Source: Acidipropionibacterium acidipropionici (GTDB lineage: Bacteria > Actinomycetota > Actinomycetes > Propionibacteriales > Propionibacteriaceae). From it: 64,000 nt of DNA. The translations under genes and the position numbers were made by a program. The notes below the pieces were generated by a model that was given only the letters and a program-made list of their open reading frames with translations, had not been told where the DNA came from and did no database searches. Of the stretch, positions 32,698 to 42,222 are shown piece by piece. How positions within the stretch are numbered: position 1 is the first letter of the stretch; every line of letters starts with the position of its first letter. The stretch spans positions 2,075,551-2,139,550 of the forward strand of contig NZ_CP013126.1 of assembly GCF_001441165.1 (NCBI RefSeq), read 5' to 3'.

Positions 32698-33576
32698 ATG
32701 AAGACCTTCTCCATCCCACCTCACCTGTCTCCGGGCGGGGTCGTCTCGACCAGGGTTCTGCGACGCGCCGGCTACTCCTACCGTGACATCCGGCTGCTTC
32801 ACCTCTCCGGGGACCTTCCCGAGCACCTCAGGGAGGGCTGGTGGGCGACATCGGGGGCCGATACTGACGTCGTCTCGGCCGTGCGGGCGGGCGGCGTGCT
32901 CACCTGCGTCTCCGCCCTGGCGCGACTGGGCGTGTACAGGCCGCTGAACGACGACTGCCTTCATGTGCGTGCGAGCAGGGGGCGCGTGGAAGGAAACACG
33001 CTCAAGAACTGCTCGCCGGGCCGTCGACCGGCCCCTGTGGTGGCCGTCGACCACCCTCTGGTGGCGGCGCGGGCCGCCATCGGCTGTCTGGACGTCGAGA
33101 ACGCCGTGGCGGTCCTCGACTCGATGGTCAACCTGCACATCGTCACCGCGGCCGAGCTGGGTGAGGCCCTGGCCGACACCGCCCGGGGACGAGACCTGCT
33201 GAGACGGCGCGGCCTCGCCGACTCCGGACAGGAGTCGCTGGTGCGGGTGAGACTGAGGGCCCTGGGCCTGACGGTGCGCTCCCAGATCCACATCACCGGG
33301 GTCGGCAAGGTGGACCTGGTGGTGGGCGAGCGGCTCGTGGTGGAGGTGGACTCGAAGGCGCATCACACCCGGCTCGAGAACTACCGCAACGACCGGCGCA
33401 GGGACCGGGCGCTGGTGGCCATGGGATACCGGGTGCTCCGCATCACCTGGGAGGAGGTGATGTTCGGGTGGGAGGAGGTGGAGCAGCAGATCCTGGCGAT
33501 CGTGCGCCGGGGCGATCACCGGTGGCCGCGCAATCGTCCTGGGACCGGGCGGGGCGGGGCGCGCGTTGCAGGATGA
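32698..33576 (+). CDS. DUF559 (Vsr-like fold) endonuclease-domain protein
   Basis: A protein of 292 residues of the actinobacterial type with an N-terminal AbiEi-like helix-turn-helix region (VSTRVLRRAGYSYRDIRLLHLSG ... GGVLTCVSALARLGVY) and a C-terminal DUF559 domain (VGKVDLVVGERLVVEVDSKAHH ... DRALVAMGYRVLRITWEEV). The E-x-D and K pattern fits a PD-(D/E)XK-type nuclease fold. Whether it cuts DNA is unknown. ATG 32698 is chosen because an upstream in-frame ATG (32539) lies in a repeat. A role in defence or mismatch repair is speculative. Confidence 0.72.
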   Translation: MKTFSIPPHLSPGGVVSTRVLRRAGYSYRDIRLLHLSGDLPEHLREGWWATSGADTDVVSAVRAGGVLTCVSALARLGVYRPLNDDCLHVRASRGRVEGNTLKNCSPGRRPAPVVAVDHPLVAARAAIGCLDVENAVAVLDSMVNLHIVTAAELGEALADTARGRDLLRRRGLADSGQESLVRVRLRALGLTVRSQIHITGVGKVDLVVGERLVVEVDSKAHHTRLENYRNDRRRDRALVAMGYRVLRITWEEVMFGWEEVEQQILAIVRRGDHRWPRNRPGTGRGGARVAG

Positions 33577-33625
33577 TCGCCGGTGGTGACGGGACGGGGA
33601 TCCTCGTCGGGCTAGCCTCGAAGGT

Positions 33626-33997
33626 GTGAACGAGCTCCCCCCATCCTCGAAGTACGTCGCCCGGGCCGCCGAACCTGTCACCGACGCCGACCGCGCGGAC
33701 CTCAACACCTGGCTCAATGACGCCTACTCGGACGGGAAGATCGACGAGTCCACCTTCCGGGAGGGTCTCGACACCGTCTACAGCGCCGCGACTCTGGGGG
33801 ATCTGGTGCCGGTGGTCGCAGGTCTGCCCACCCGGCAGACATACGCCGAACCGGCGCTGGGCACGGAGAGCAGCACGGCGCCCGGTGAGCTGACGCCGCA
33901 TCGGGCTCTGGCGCCGTCGACGACACTGTGGCTGGCGGTCGGCGGGGGAGCCCTGGTCCTGCTGCTCCTGATCCTCGCGGTCGTCCTGATCTTCTGA
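33626..33997 (+). CDS. DUF1707 domain membrane protein
   Basis: A protein of 123 residues. The N-terminal DUF1707 (SHOCT-like) region reads ADRADLNTWLNDAYSDGKID and ESTFREGLDTVYSAATLGDL. One C-terminal transmembrane helix follows (LWLAVGGGALVLLLLILAVVLIF). It starts at GTG 33626. The family is widespread in actinobacteria and of unknown function. It lies between the DUF559 gene and infA. Confidence 0.75.
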   Translation: MNELPPSSKYVARAAEPVTDADRADLNTWLNDAYSDGKIDESTFREGLDTVYSAATLGDLVPVVAGLPTRQTYAEPALGTESSTAPGELTPHRALAPSTTLWLAVGGGALVLLLLILAVVLIF

Positions 33998-34089
33998 GTG
34001 ATCGTCCCGGCGCCCCGGGGCAGCCGTCGCCCGGTGGGGGCAGCGAGCCCTGGTGAGCGTGGGGGCGGTCGTCCGCCCCTCTGTCCAAC

Positions 34090-34118
34090 TTGTACCTGTT
34101 GGACGGGTCGCGTAGCAT
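34090..34118 (+). promoter_or_regulatory. Putative promoter of the infA-alpha block
   Basis: TTGTAC (34090-34095) and TAGCAT (34113-34118) are spaced by 17 bp and lie 74 bp upstream of the infA ATG. Confidence 0.55.
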
Positions 34119-34191
34119 GGCTCGTCGGTCACGTCTACTCAGTGACCTGTCGCGCCCGAACGGGCTGACACCGATTGACAGATTGGACGCA

Positions 34192-34413
34192 ATGGCCAAG
34201 AAAGAGGGAGCACTCGAGCTCGAGGGCACCGTGGTGGAGGCTCTGCCGAACGCCATGTTCCGTGTCGAGCTCAAGAACGGGCACCGTGTCCTTGCCACGA
34301 TTAGCGGCAAGATGCGACAGCACTACATCCGGATCCTTCCTTCGGACCGGGTGGTTGTCGAGCTGTCCCCCTACGACCTGACCCGCGGACGTATCGTCTT
34401 CCGGCATCGCTGA
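34192..34413 (+). CDS. infA: Translation initiation factor IF-1
   Basis: An OB-fold factor that occupies the A site in 30S initiation. The 73 residues begin [22 protein letters not shown] and end with the signature [17 protein letters not shown] 34192 is chosen; an in-frame ATG at 34090 lies in the promoter. rpmJ follows 101 bp downstream. Confidence 0.97.
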   Translation: MAKKEGALELEGTVVEALPNAMFRVELKNGHRVLATISGKMRQHYIRILPSDRVVVELSPYDLTRGRIVFRHR

Positions 34414-34514
34414 GTCCCAGTGACCGCGCGCCCAGCGCGTCAAGGCGTCGCCGGACGACGACGTCAACCCACCCAGGTTCCCCTCGGGGGACCGTTACGC
34501 GAAAGAGAAGCTCG

Positions 34515-34628
34515 ATGAAGGTCAAGCCGAGCGTCAAGAAGATGTGCGACAAGTGCAAGATCATTCGTCGCCACGGTCGTGTGATGGTCATCTGCGAGAA
34601 CCCGCGCCACAAGCAGCGCCAGGGCTGA
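34515..34628 (+). CDS. rpmJ: 50S ribosomal protein L36
   Basis: The smallest 50S protein with 37 residues, [20 protein letters not shown] and onward. The zinc ligands are Cys11, Cys14, Cys27 and His32, so this is the zinc-binding form. AAAGAGAAG precedes the ATG. It sits in the standard place between infA and rpsM. Confidence 0.96.
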   Translation: MKVKPSVKKMCDKCKIIRRHGRVMVICENPRHKQRQG

Positions 34629-35051
34629 GCCCTCGCCGCGGACGGGATCGCAGGCCATCACGGGGGATATCCGATATCCCCCGGGCCGGCAGGAATGCAG
34701 GGGTTCGGCCCCTGAGGTCCACCGTCAGCCCCACCAGCCAGGCGGGGGCGGTGACACCACAACAGAACAACAACTCAACACAGCTGAATTCGACAACCGA
34801 AGACAGCCCTCCCGGGCCCACTCCAAGGCCCGGGGACACCGTGGAAGCACGTCCCGGAACCCCGCTCGAAACCATCGAGCACGGATCCGGGCCCACACAC
34901 CCCCGGACGAAGGCCGGGGCCCCGTCGGATGAGCAGATCTCATCCAGCGTCGAGGGACCAGGAGGAGACTCCGGGTTCCGGAATGACGGGGACGCTCCAC
35001 GCCGGATACCTTCGCGGCCCTGCGGGGCCGAGAACCAGAAAGGGATGCCAC
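34629..35051 (+). promoter_or_regulatory. Long leader between rpmJ and rpsM
   Basis: These 423 bp have no convincing gene. They hold a 10-bp perfect hairpin (CGGGGGATAT at 34661-34670 with ATATCCCCCG at 34674-34683), then a strongly A/C-rich, low-structure stretch around 34750-34815 that differs from the GC-rich surroundings, then a GGCCCTGCGGGGCC hairpin just before the rpsM ribosome binding site. An attenuator or S4-type autoregulatory leader for the alpha operon is plausible but unproven. Confidence 0.4.
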
Positions 35052-35426
35052 ATGGCACGCCTCATCGGAGTCGACCTGCCGCGCGACAAGCGCCTCGAGG
35101 TCGCCCTGACCTACATCTACGGAATCGGTCGCACCCGCGCCGCCGAGACCCTCGCGGGCACCGGCATCAGTGGTGACCTGCGGGTCAACGAGCTGACCGA
35201 CGAGCAGCTCGTGGCTCTGCGAGATTTCATCGAGGCCAACTACCACACCGAGGGCGACCTTCGCCGCGAGGTGACCGCCGATATCCGTCGCAAGATCGAG
35301 ATCGGCACCTACCAGGGTCGTCGTCACCGCAGCGGCCTGCCGGTGCGTGGTCAGCGCACCCGCACCAATGCCCGTACCCGCAAGGGCAAGAAGAAGGCTG
35401 TGGCCGGCAAGAAGAAGGCCAAGTGA
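35052..35426 (+). CDS. rpsM: 30S ribosomal protein S13
   Basis: S13 contacts the P-site tRNA and 50S bridge B1. The 124 residues begin [25 protein letters not shown] and have the C-terminal signature [30 protein letters not shown] precedes ATG 35052. It begins the alpha block. Confidence 0.97.
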   Translation: MARLIGVDLPRDKRLEVALTYIYGIGRTRAAETLAGTGISGDLRVNELTDEQLVALRDFIEANYHTEGDLRREVTADIRRKIEIGTYQGRRHRSGLPVRGQRTRTNARTRKGKKKAVAGKKKAK

Positions 35427-35515
35427 CCTACGTTCGCGTAGTCGCTTGATTCTCGTCACCGCGAACCTATTTCTTCAACGCTGAGACCACACTGACTTCA
35501 GGAGATACGAAACAC

Positions 35516-35923
35516 ATGGCTACTGCAGGCCGAAAGGGCGCCCCCAAGGCAAAGGTGCGCCGCAAGGAGAAGAAGAACGTCGTCGCCGGCCAGGCGCACA
35601 TCAAGAGCACGTTCAACAACACGATCATCGCCATCACCGACCCCGCCGGTCAGGTGATCGCGTGGGCCTCCGCCGGCACCGTCGGCTTCAAGGGCTCCCG
35701 CAAGTCCACCCCGTTCGCCGCCCAGATGGCCGCTGAGGCCGCCGGACGCCGTGCCATGGAGCACGGGCTGAAGCGGGTCGACGTCTTCGTCAAGGGGCCC
35801 GGATCGGGCCGCGAGACCGCCATCCGTTCGCTCGGGGCCATCGGCCTGGAGATCGGCCCGATCTCCGACGTCACCCCCGTTCCGCACAACGGATGCCGCC
35901 CGCCGAAGCGCCGCCGCGTCTGA
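35516..35923 (+). CDS. rpsK: 30S ribosomal protein S11
   Basis: S11 lies in the 30S platform. The 135 residues include [22 protein letters not shown] and the C-terminal [18 protein letters not shown] signature. AGGAGA lies upstream of the ATG. Confidence 0.97.
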   Translation: MATAGRKGAPKAKVRRKEKKNVVAGQAHIKSTFNNTIIAITDPAGQVIAWASAGTVGFKGSRKSTPFAAQMAAEAAGRRAMEHGLKRVDVFVKGPGSGRETAIRSLGAIGLEIGPISDVTPVPHNGCRPPKRRRV

Positions 35924-35958
35924 TCCCCTCCGAGAGCACACCAAAGGACTGATACACA

Positions 35959-36564
35959 ATGGCCCGTTACACCGGCCCCCTGACCAAGAAGTCCCGTCGC
36001 CTCGGGACAGACCTCGTCGGAAACGACAAGTCGTTCGAGCGTCGCCCCTACCCGCCGGGCGTCCACGGCCGCGGCCGTACCAAGGACTCCGAGTACTCGC
36101 TGCAGCTGCGTGAGAAGCAGAAGGCGCGTTACGCCTACGGCGTCCTCGAGAAGCAGTTCAGCCGCTACTACGAGGAGGCTGCCCGCAGCACCGGCAAGAC
36201 CGGCGACCTGCTGCTGCAGATCCTCGAGTCCCGGCTGGACAACGTCGTGTACCGCTCCGGACTGGCCGCCACCCGCCGCCAGGCCCGTCAGCTCGTGAGC
36301 CACGGCCACTTCCTGGTCAACGGCAAGAAGGTCAACATCCCTTCCTACCGGGTGACCGCCCACGACATCATCGATGTCCGTGAGAAGTCGAAGAACCTGC
36401 ACCCGATCGTCGTCGCCCGCGAGACCTTCGAGTCCCGCGACGTCCCGGCATGGCTCGAGGTGCGCCCCAACCGCGGCCGCATCCTCGTGCACCAGCTGCC
36501 GACCCGCGAGCAGATCGTGATCGACGTCAACGAGCAGAGCATCGTCGAGCTCTACTCCAAGTGA
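35959..36564 (+). CDS. rpsD: 30S ribosomal protein S4
   Basis: S4 initiates 16S assembly, acts in mRNA helicase activity with S3 and S5, and represses the alpha operon in E. coli. The 201 residues contain the S4 RNA-binding domain (LESRLDNVVYRSGLAATRRQARQ and beyond). No Cys zinc site is seen at the N-terminus, so this is the zinc-free form. Confidence 0.97.
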   Translation: MARYTGPLTKKSRRLGTDLVGNDKSFERRPYPPGVHGRGRTKDSEYSLQLREKQKARYAYGVLEKQFSRYYEEAARSTGKTGDLLLQILESRLDNVVYRSGLAATRRQARQLVSHGHFLVNGKKVNIPSYRVTAHDIIDVREKSKNLHPIVVARETFESRDVPAWLEVRPNRGRILVHQLPTREQIVIDVNEQSIVELYSK

Positions 36565-36767
36565 TCGATCGCTGACGACCCGGTCCTCGGGGCTCCGGCC
36601 CCGGGGACCGTGTGCCGGGAGCAGCCCGGCCCCACAACTTGATATCCGCACAACGTGATATCGACAACTGAACAGGTGGCCGGACCGGCCGCCCGTCTCC
36701 CGCGGGGGAGTTCCCCGCAACCCCCGTATGCGCCGTCATATAGCGGTCGGCGCGGAAGGAACATCAC

Positions 36768-37793
36768 ATGCTCATCGCCCAGCGTCCCACGCTCACCGAA
36801 GAGGCCATCAGCGACAACCGCTCGAAGTTCGTCATCGAGCCCCTGGAGCCCGGTTTCGGGTACACCATCGGCAATGCGCTGCGCCGCACCCTGCTGTCGT
36901 CGATCCCCGGCGCCTCGGTGACCAGTATCAAGATCGAGGGGACCCAGCACGAGTTCTCCACGATCGAGGGCGTGGTCGAGGACGTCACCGAGATCATTCT
37001 GAACCTCAAGGAGCTGGTGCTGTCCTCGGAGGAGGACGAGCCGGTCGCCATGTACATGCGCAAGGCGGGTGCGGGTGAGGTCACCGCCGCCGACATCAAC
37101 CCGCCGGCCGGCGTCGTGATCCACAATCCGGAGCTGCACATCGCCACCCTCAACGAGGACGGCAAGATCGAGATGGAGCTGGTCGTCGAGCGCGGACGCG
37201 GCTACGTGTCCAGCGCCCTCAACGACAACCCGGACGCCGAGATCGGCCGGATCGCCGTCGACTCGATCTACTCCCCGGTTCTCAAGGTCACCTACAAGGT
37301 GGAGGCCACCCGCGTCGAGCAGCGCACCGACTTCGACCGCCTCATCCTGGACGTCGAGACCAAGCCCTCCATGCTGCCGCGCGACGCCGTCGCCTCGGCC
37401 GGGCGCACGCTGGTCGAGCTGTTCGGGCTGACCCGAGAGCTCAACATGGAGGCCGAGGGCATCGAGGTCGGGCCGTCCCCGGTCGACGAGCAGTACGCCG
37501 AGAACCTGTCGGTCCCGGTCGAGCAGCTCAACCTCACCGTCCGCTCCTACAACTGCCTCAAGCGCGAGGGCATCCACACCGTGGGTGAGCTCGTCTCGCG
37601 GTCCGAGCAGGATCTGCTCGACATCCGCAACTTCGGGTCCAAGTCGATCGACGAGGTCAAGGAGAAGCTGGCCGAGCTGGGTCTGAGCCTCAAGGACTCC
37701 GCCCCGGGCTTCGATCCCATCGCCGCCGCCGACCGGTACGAGGAGAACGGCGAGGACGGGGACGACGACTACGCGGAGACCGAGCAGTACTGA
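36768..37793 (+). CDS. rpoA: DNA-directed RNA polymerase subunit alpha
   Basis: The alpha subunit nucleates core RNA polymerase assembly and contacts UP elements and activators. The 341 residues show the N-terminal dimerisation domain ([19 protein letters not shown]) and the C-terminal helix-hairpin-helix domain ([17 protein letters not shown]). An acidic tail rich in Glu and Asp ends the chain. GAAGGA precedes ATG 36768. It sits between rpsD and rplQ in standard order. Confidence 0.97.
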   Translation: MLIAQRPTLTEEAISDNRSKFVIEPLEPGFGYTIGNALRRTLLSSIPGASVTSIKIEGTQHEFSTIEGVVEDVTEIILNLKELVLSSEEDEPVAMYMRKAGAGEVTAADINPPAGVVIHNPELHIATLNEDGKIEMELVVERGRGYVSSALNDNPDAEIGRIAVDSIYSPVLKVTYKVEATRVEQRTDFDRLILDVETKPSMLPRDAVASAGRTLVELFGLTRELNMEAEGIEVGPSPVDEQYAENLSVPVEQLNLTVRSYNCLKREGIHTVGELVSRSEQDLLDIRNFGSKSIDEVKEKLAELGLSLKDSAPGFDPIAAADRYEENGEDGDDDYAETEQY

Positions 37794-37958
37794 TCGAAGA
37801 TCTTCCGACCCGGTGTTCCAGCCGGGGCGGCGGTCAGGGGGGTGGACCCTGACCAGGCCCCCGTCCTGAGGGACGGGGAGGGGAGAGCGCCAGCTCTCCC
37901 TCCAGCCGGACCGCGGTGAGTCCACCTGCTCACCGCACCGACACACAAGGAGACAGAC

Positions 37959-38489
37959 ATGCCGAAGCCCACGAAGGGTCCCCGCCTCGGCGGGACCCCC
38001 GCCCACGAGCGGATCATCCTGCGCAATCTCGCCAGCCAGCTCTTCGAGCACGGCCGTGTGGTGACCACCGTCACCAAGGCCAAGCGCGTCCAGCCGCTCG
38101 CCGAGAAGCTCATCAACCGGGCCAAGAACGACACCGTGGCCAACCGCCGCGAGGTCAACAAGAAGATCCTGGACAAGAGTGTCGTGTACACCCTGTTCGC
38201 CGAGATCGCCCCGACGATGGAGGGCCGCAACGGCGGCTACACCCGGGTCACCCGGATCGGCAACCGCAAGGGCGACAACGCCCCGATGGCCGTCATCGAG
38301 ATCGTGACCGACCGCATCGAGTCGGCCCCGGCCACCTCCGATGCCGCGAAGTCGGAGATCAACGCCGCTGCCGCAGCGGTCCAGGCCGCCGAGGCCGCTG
38401 CCGACGAGGTCGAGGCCGAGAAGACCGACGAGCCCGCCGCCGACGAGGCTGAGGCCGACGACAAGGCCGAGGAGAAGACCGAGGCCTGA
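37959..38489 (+). CDS. rplQ: 50S ribosomal protein L17 with acidic C-terminal tail
   Basis: L17 lies near the tunnel exit. The core (residues 1 to about 120) begins [22 protein letters not shown]. The 176-residue protein has about 55 extra C-terminal residues made almost only of Ala, Glu, Asp and Lys, common in actinobacteria. AAGGAGA precedes the ATG. truA, often next, is about 9 kb downstream and inverted. Confidence 0.96.
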   Translation: MPKPTKGPRLGGTPAHERIILRNLASQLFEHGRVVTTVTKAKRVQPLAEKLINRAKNDTVANRREVNKKILDKSVVYTLFAEIAPTMEGRNGGYTRVTRIGNRKGDNAPMAVIEIVTDRIESAPATSDAAKSEINAAAAAVQAAEAAADEVEAEKTDEPAADEAEADDKAEEKTEA

Positions 38490-38505
38490 TCTCGCTTCTC
38501 ACCGC

Positions 38506-38539
38506 AATGGCCGCCCCGGAACCTTCCGGGGCGGCCATT
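38506..38539 (+). terminator. Terminator after rplQ
   Basis: A 16-bp perfect stem (38506-38521 with 38524-38539) has a minimal CC turn and is followed by GTG. It ends the alpha block. Confidence 0.85.
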
Positions 38540-38572
38540 GTGCGTCCCGGTGAAGCTGACCTGCTACCGCAT

Positions 38573-38644
38573 TCCCAATGTGGCGCGAGATGAGCCCGGG
38601 CGCGGGTTCGGGGTCGGGTCCGCCGGTGGGCGCCACATTGGGGA
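38573..38644. repeat. Family B inverted-end element, copy B2
   Basis: The ends are TCCCAATGTGGCG and CGCCACATTGGGGA, 72 bp overall, with a GC-rich interior. It lies between the rplQ terminator and a glycosyltransferase gene. Confidence 0.85.
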
Positions 38645-38719
38645 CAGGATGCGTCCGGCGGGAGCTCCGGATGCGGGGGGCGCTGCCGGGGACGCCCGCC
38701 ACCCCCTACCCTTGGAGAG

Positions 38720-39958
38720 GTGACCAGACTTCGCATCGCCCAGCTCGCCAACTTCGTCGGGCCGGTGTCCGGTGGCATGAAGGTGGCCATCGATCACCTC
38801 GGCAAGGGATACGTTCAGGCCGGTCACGACCGCATTCTGGTGATTCCCGGCGCCCGCGACGACATCGCCGAGACCGAGAACGGCATCGTCGTCCAGGTGG
38901 CCGCTCCCAAGGTGTCCAAGGAGTACCGGATGATCGCCACTCCGTGGCGGGCGCTACGGATCCTCGACCGCTTCCGTCCCACCTCGATCGAGTCCTCCGA
39001 CAAATGGACCCTCAGCCCCGCGGCGGGATGGGCCGGACGCCGCGGCATCGGCTCGGTGCTGTTCAGCCATGAGCGCCTCGACGACATGCTGTCCCTTCTG
39101 CTGCGCCGGCAGTTCGGCGTCGAGGCGGCCGTCGGAGCCCTCAACAGGCACCTGTCCAAGGCCTTCGACGCCGTTGTCGTGACCTCCGACTACTCGGCCG
39201 GGGAGTTCGCCGACACCGGGGCCCGGCTGTACAAGGTGCCTCTGGGCGTCGATCTGGAGACCTTCACGCCCGAGGCGCGGGATCCCGGCCTGCCCACCCC
39301 GGCCGCCGACGGCGTCCTGAGGCTGTGCTACGTCGGCCGGATGTCGCACGAGAAGAGTCCCCAGCTGGCCGTGGCGGCCGCCGTCGAACTCCACCGGCGC
39401 GGTGTCCCCTTCCGCCTCGACATGTACGGCGTCGGCCCGGACATGGAGGCGATGCGCCGCCAGGCCGGCGACGCCCCGGTCGTCTTCAACGGATTCGTGG
39501 ACTCCCGGGCCGAGGTCGCCCGGAGGTTCGCCATCGCTGACATCTCGATGTCGGTGTGCCCCGCCGAAACCTTCGGCCTGGCCGTCCTGGAGGCCCTCGC
39601 ATGCGGCACGCCGGTGGTCACCTCCGATCGCGGCGGCGCCCACGAACTGGTCGATGAGACCTCGGGGGAGTCCGGGAGCCCCGATGCGATCGGACTGGCC
39701 GACGCCGTCGAGAGACTGGCGGCCAGACTCGGCCCCGACCTGCGCCTGGCAGCCCGCGCCCGCGCCGAGAAGTACACCTGGCAGGCCTCGGTGGACAGGA
39801 TGCTGGACCTTCACACCATGCTCGCCGAGACCGTCCCCTCCAAGCCCTACTGGAAGACCGCACTGCGTGACCGGGTCGAGGGACACCGCGGCACCACCGA
39901 CCCGCTCGCCCCGACGGACCACCACGCCGATTCCCACCAGGGGAAGGACCTGACATGA
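38720..39958 (+). CDS. Glycosyltransferase family 4
   Basis: A GT-B type sugar transferase of 412 residues, probably acting at the cytoplasmic face on a lipid or polysaccharide acceptor. The N-terminal acceptor domain has QLANFVGPVSGGMKVAIDHLG. The C-terminal donor domain has the family landmarks YVGRMSHEKSPQLAV and the EX7E-type PAETFGLAVLEALACGTPVV. It starts at GTG 38720. It overlaps the next gene by 4 bp, which suggests a two-gene unit. Donor and acceptor are unknown. Confidence 0.85.
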   Translation: MTRLRIAQLANFVGPVSGGMKVAIDHLGKGYVQAGHDRILVIPGARDDIAETENGIVVQVAAPKVSKEYRMIATPWRALRILDRFRPTSIESSDKWTLSPAAGWAGRRGIGSVLFSHERLDDMLSLLLRRQFGVEAAVGALNRHLSKAFDAVVVTSDYSAGEFADTGARLYKVPLGVDLETFTPEARDPGLPTPAADGVLRLCYVGRMSHEKSPQLAVAAAVELHRRGVPFRLDMYGVGPDMEAMRRQAGDAPVVFNGFVDSRAEVARRFAIADISMSVCPAETFGLAVLEALACGTPVVTSDRGGAHELVDETSGESGSPDAIGLADAVERLAARLGPDLRLAARARAEKYTWQASVDRMLDLHTMLAETVPSKPYWKTALRDRVEGHRGTTDPLAPTDHHADSHQGKDLT

Positions 39959-40602
39959 AGAGATCACTGCTGGTGCTCGCGGCCTCGGCCGCCGCGGTCG
40001 TGGGGCCGGTGATCATGGCGGCGCCGGGCCCCCACCCGGCCGGGCAGACCGTTCAGGGCCGTGACGGCCGACGGCGGCGCATCGACTCGATCGATGACGT
40101 CGTGGCCGCTGTCGAGGAGTCCGGCGCCCAGGGATGGGAGCTGGTGAACCTGGCCACCGGCATCGTCCACCGGATGTACACCCACTACTCCACCTGGCAC
40201 CTGTGGCTGACGCCGGCGCAGTCGGCGCGGCGGGGCCAGGGGCATTCCCAGCAGTACAACCTGGCGCTGGGGGCCGTGCTGCGGCGCCTCGGAGTCGACG
40301 TGGAGACGGTGCACGCGGCCCGGGTGAGGATGGAGCACCATCCCTGGTACCACACGGGCCACACCTGGCTGCGGGTCACCGTCGGCGGGAAGACCCTCGA
40401 CGTGTGCGCCTCACGGCCAGGAAACCGGGCCGGGGAGGTGGGATTCCTCCCGGTCACCGAGGTGAGGCCGCTGGGGCCGCTCACCCGCCTGGACAGCGCT
40501 CTGGCCCTGACCCCCTTCGTCGTGACCAGCGTGTGGAAGACCTGGCTCACCGGGCGCGGAGTGCAGCGCTGGCTGTACCGCCCCTTCGGTCAGAGCGCCT
40601 GA
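39955..40602 (+). CDS. Probable secreted transglutaminase-like protein, catalytic Cys not evident
   Basis: A protein of 215 residues with an N-terminal hydrophobic segment (LLVLAASAAAVVGPVIMAAPG) that looks like a signal peptide or anchor. The region GHSQQYNLALGAVLRRLGVDV followed by GHTWLRVTVGGKTLDVCAS resembles transglutaminase-like folds, where His and Asp of the triad could be in GHTW and LDV. The position expected for the nucleophile has QYN and no cysteine. The assignment is tentative. ATG overlaps the glycosyltransferase stop. Its stop directly abuts that of the convergent amidotransferase gene (TGATCA). Confidence 0.5.
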   Translation: MKRSLLVLAASAAAVVGPVIMAAPGPHPAGQTVQGRDGRRRRIDSIDDVVAAVEESGAQGWELVNLATGIVHRMYTHYSTWHLWLTPAQSARRGQGHSQQYNLALGAVLRRLGVDVETVHAARVRMEHHPWYHTGHTWLRVTVGGKTLDVCASRPGNRAGEVGFLPVTEVRPLGPLTRLDSALALTPFVVTSVWKTWLTGRGVQRWLYRPFGQSA

Positions 40603-41292
40603 TCACAGGCCGGCCAGCCAGTCCCGCGCCATCGCGCGGGCGGCCGCGGTGAGCCGCTCCCCGTGGAGCAGCGCATCCTGGCGCACCCGATCCGGGTCGA
40701 CGCCCACCGACGCCATCTCATGGGCGTGGCCGATCAGCCATCTTTCGATATGCCCGGGATCGGCCTCGACATGGAACTGCAGGCCCAGGACGGTCGGGCC
40801 CTGGCTGAAGGCCTGGTCGGGGTCGATCCGCGTGGCGGCCAGGCGCACGGCGTCGGGCGGCGTGGTGAACCGGTCCCCGTGCCAGTGCAGCACCGGTACC
40901 CCCTCCAGGTGGCGCAGCGGGCTCTCCTGCCCGGACTCGGTGAGCTCGATCGGTGCATAGCCGATCTCGGTCGACCCGCCGCTCACCAGATGGCCGCCCA
41001 TCGCCAGGGCGAGCAGCTGGGCTCCCAGGCAGATGCCCAGCACCGGGGCGCCGGCGTCGGCCCTGCGGCGCAGCAGTTCGCTCTCGGCCGTCAGCCACGG
41101 GTAGCGGGCGACGTCGTCGGCCCCGACCGGGGCGCCCAGACTCACCAGCAGATCCGGGTCCAGCCGGGCGATCGCCCCGGGGCTGTCGGCGACGTCGACA
41201 TAGCGGAGGCCGTAGCCGGCGTCGCGCAGCACGGGTTCGATCACGCCGAGGTCCTCGAAGTGGACGTGGCGCAGGGCGATGGCGGTGGGCAT
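40603..41292 (-). CDS. Class I glutamine amidotransferase-like protein
   Basis: A 229-residue protein of the GATase1 (GMP synthase-like) superfamily. The triad is visible: the nucleophile Cys in GICLGAQLLA and the His and Glu in LGLQFHVEAD. It begins PTAIALRHVHFEDLG. It is free-standing, so a stand-alone glutaminase-type activity or gamma-glutamyl metabolism is possible; the partner is unknown. It is convergent with the transglutaminase-like gene, with no gap between the stops. Confidence 0.82.
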   Translation of the reverse strand: MPTAIALRHVHFEDLGVIEPVLRDAGYGLRYVDVADSPGAIARLDPDLLVSLGAPVGADDVARYPWLTAESELLRRRADAGAPVLGICLGAQLLALAMGGHLVSGGSTEIGYAPIELTESGQESPLRHLEGVPVLHWHGDRFTTPPDAVRLAATRIDPDQAFSQGPTVLGLQFHVEADPGHIERWLIGHAHEMASVGVDPDRVRQDALLHGERLTAAARAMARDWLAGL

Positions 41293-41430
41293 GGGGTCCT
41301 CCAGGAAGCCGGTTGCCCCTACTCAACCACCCGGGCGACGTCGCCCGGTGCGAGGGCACCCCGCCGATGGCTCAACGGTGCCGACGCCGCAACGGTTCGG
41401 ATGCGGGGCTGGCGGCGTCCACAACGACAA

Positions 41431-41457
41431 CGACCCCCGTCCACAGGACGGGGGTCG
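41431..41457 (-). terminator. Terminator of the superoxide dismutase gene
   Basis: Perfect 12-bp arms (41431-41442 with 41446-41457) and an ACA loop lie 13 bp beyond the sodA stop on the minus strand. Confidence 0.8.
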
Positions 41458-41470
41458 AGAGTCTCAGAGG

Positions 41471-42091
41471 TCAGATCAGACCCGCGGTCTGAGTCCTAGC
41501 CCGGTCGAAGCGGGCGGTCGCGTCGGCCCAGTTGACGACATTCCACCAGGCGTCGACGTAGTTCGCCTTCACGTTCTGGTACTGCAGGTAGTAGGCGTGC
41601 TCCCACATGTCCAGCTGGACGATCGGGATCTGGCTCGTCGGCAGGTTGCCCTGCTGGTCGAAGAGCTGGAAGGTGTTGAGTCGCTGACCCAAGGCGTCCC
41701 AGGCGAGGATTCCCCAGCCGGAGCCCTGGAGGCCCTTGGCGGCCTCGTTGAACTGCTTCTGGAACCCCTCGAAGGAGCCGAAGTACTCGTCGATCGCCGC
41801 GGCCAGCTCGTTGCCCTCGGGGCGTCCGCCGCCGTCGGGGGACATGTTCTTCCAGAACACCGAGTGGTTGATGTGGCCGCCGAGGTTGAAGGCGAGATCC
41901 TTCTCGAGCTTGTTGATGGCGCCGAAGTCTCCCTTGGCGCGCGCCTCCTCGAGCTTCTCCAGGGCGGTGTTCGCGCCCGTCACGTAGGTCTGGTGATGCT
42001 TGTCGTGGTGAAGCTGCATGATCTGACCCGAGATATGGGGCTCGAGAGCGCTGTAGTCGTAGTCGAGATCGGGAAGGGTGTAAACAGCCAT
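41471..42091 (-). CDS. sodA: Superoxide dismutase, Fe/Mn family
   Basis: Converts superoxide to oxygen and hydrogen peroxide in the cytoplasm. The 206 residues show the metal ligands of the family: His28 in [12 protein letters not shown], His76 in [10 protein letters not shown] and Asp/His in [14 protein letters not shown] 42091 is preceded by GGAGGA. The family in propionibacteria includes cambialistic enzymes active with Fe or Mn; metal use here is not decided by sequence. The minus-strand leader has a TATACC -10-like box and two hairpins (GGCCCCGAACGGGGCC and CCGTCGG/CCGACGG). Confidence 0.95.
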   Translation of the reverse strand: MAVYTLPDLDYDYSALEPHISGQIMQLHHDKHHQTYVTGANTALEKLEEARAKGDFGAINKLEKDLAFNLGGHINHSVFWKNMSPDGGGRPEGNELAAAIDEYFGSFEGFQKQFNEAAKGLQGSGWGILAWDALGQRLNTFQLFDQQGNLPTSQIPIVQLDMWEHAYYLQYQNVKANYVDAWWNVVNWADATARFDRARTQTAGLI

Positions 42092-42222
42092 ACTTCCTCC
42101 AAGTCGCATGTTCTACCCGTCGGCATCTCACCGACGGGCCCCGTTCGGGGCCTTGATGTGAGGTATAGCACGCCCGGGCTCCGGTTCATTCCGTGATGCG
42201 GAGATTTTTTCGGGAGACGGGC

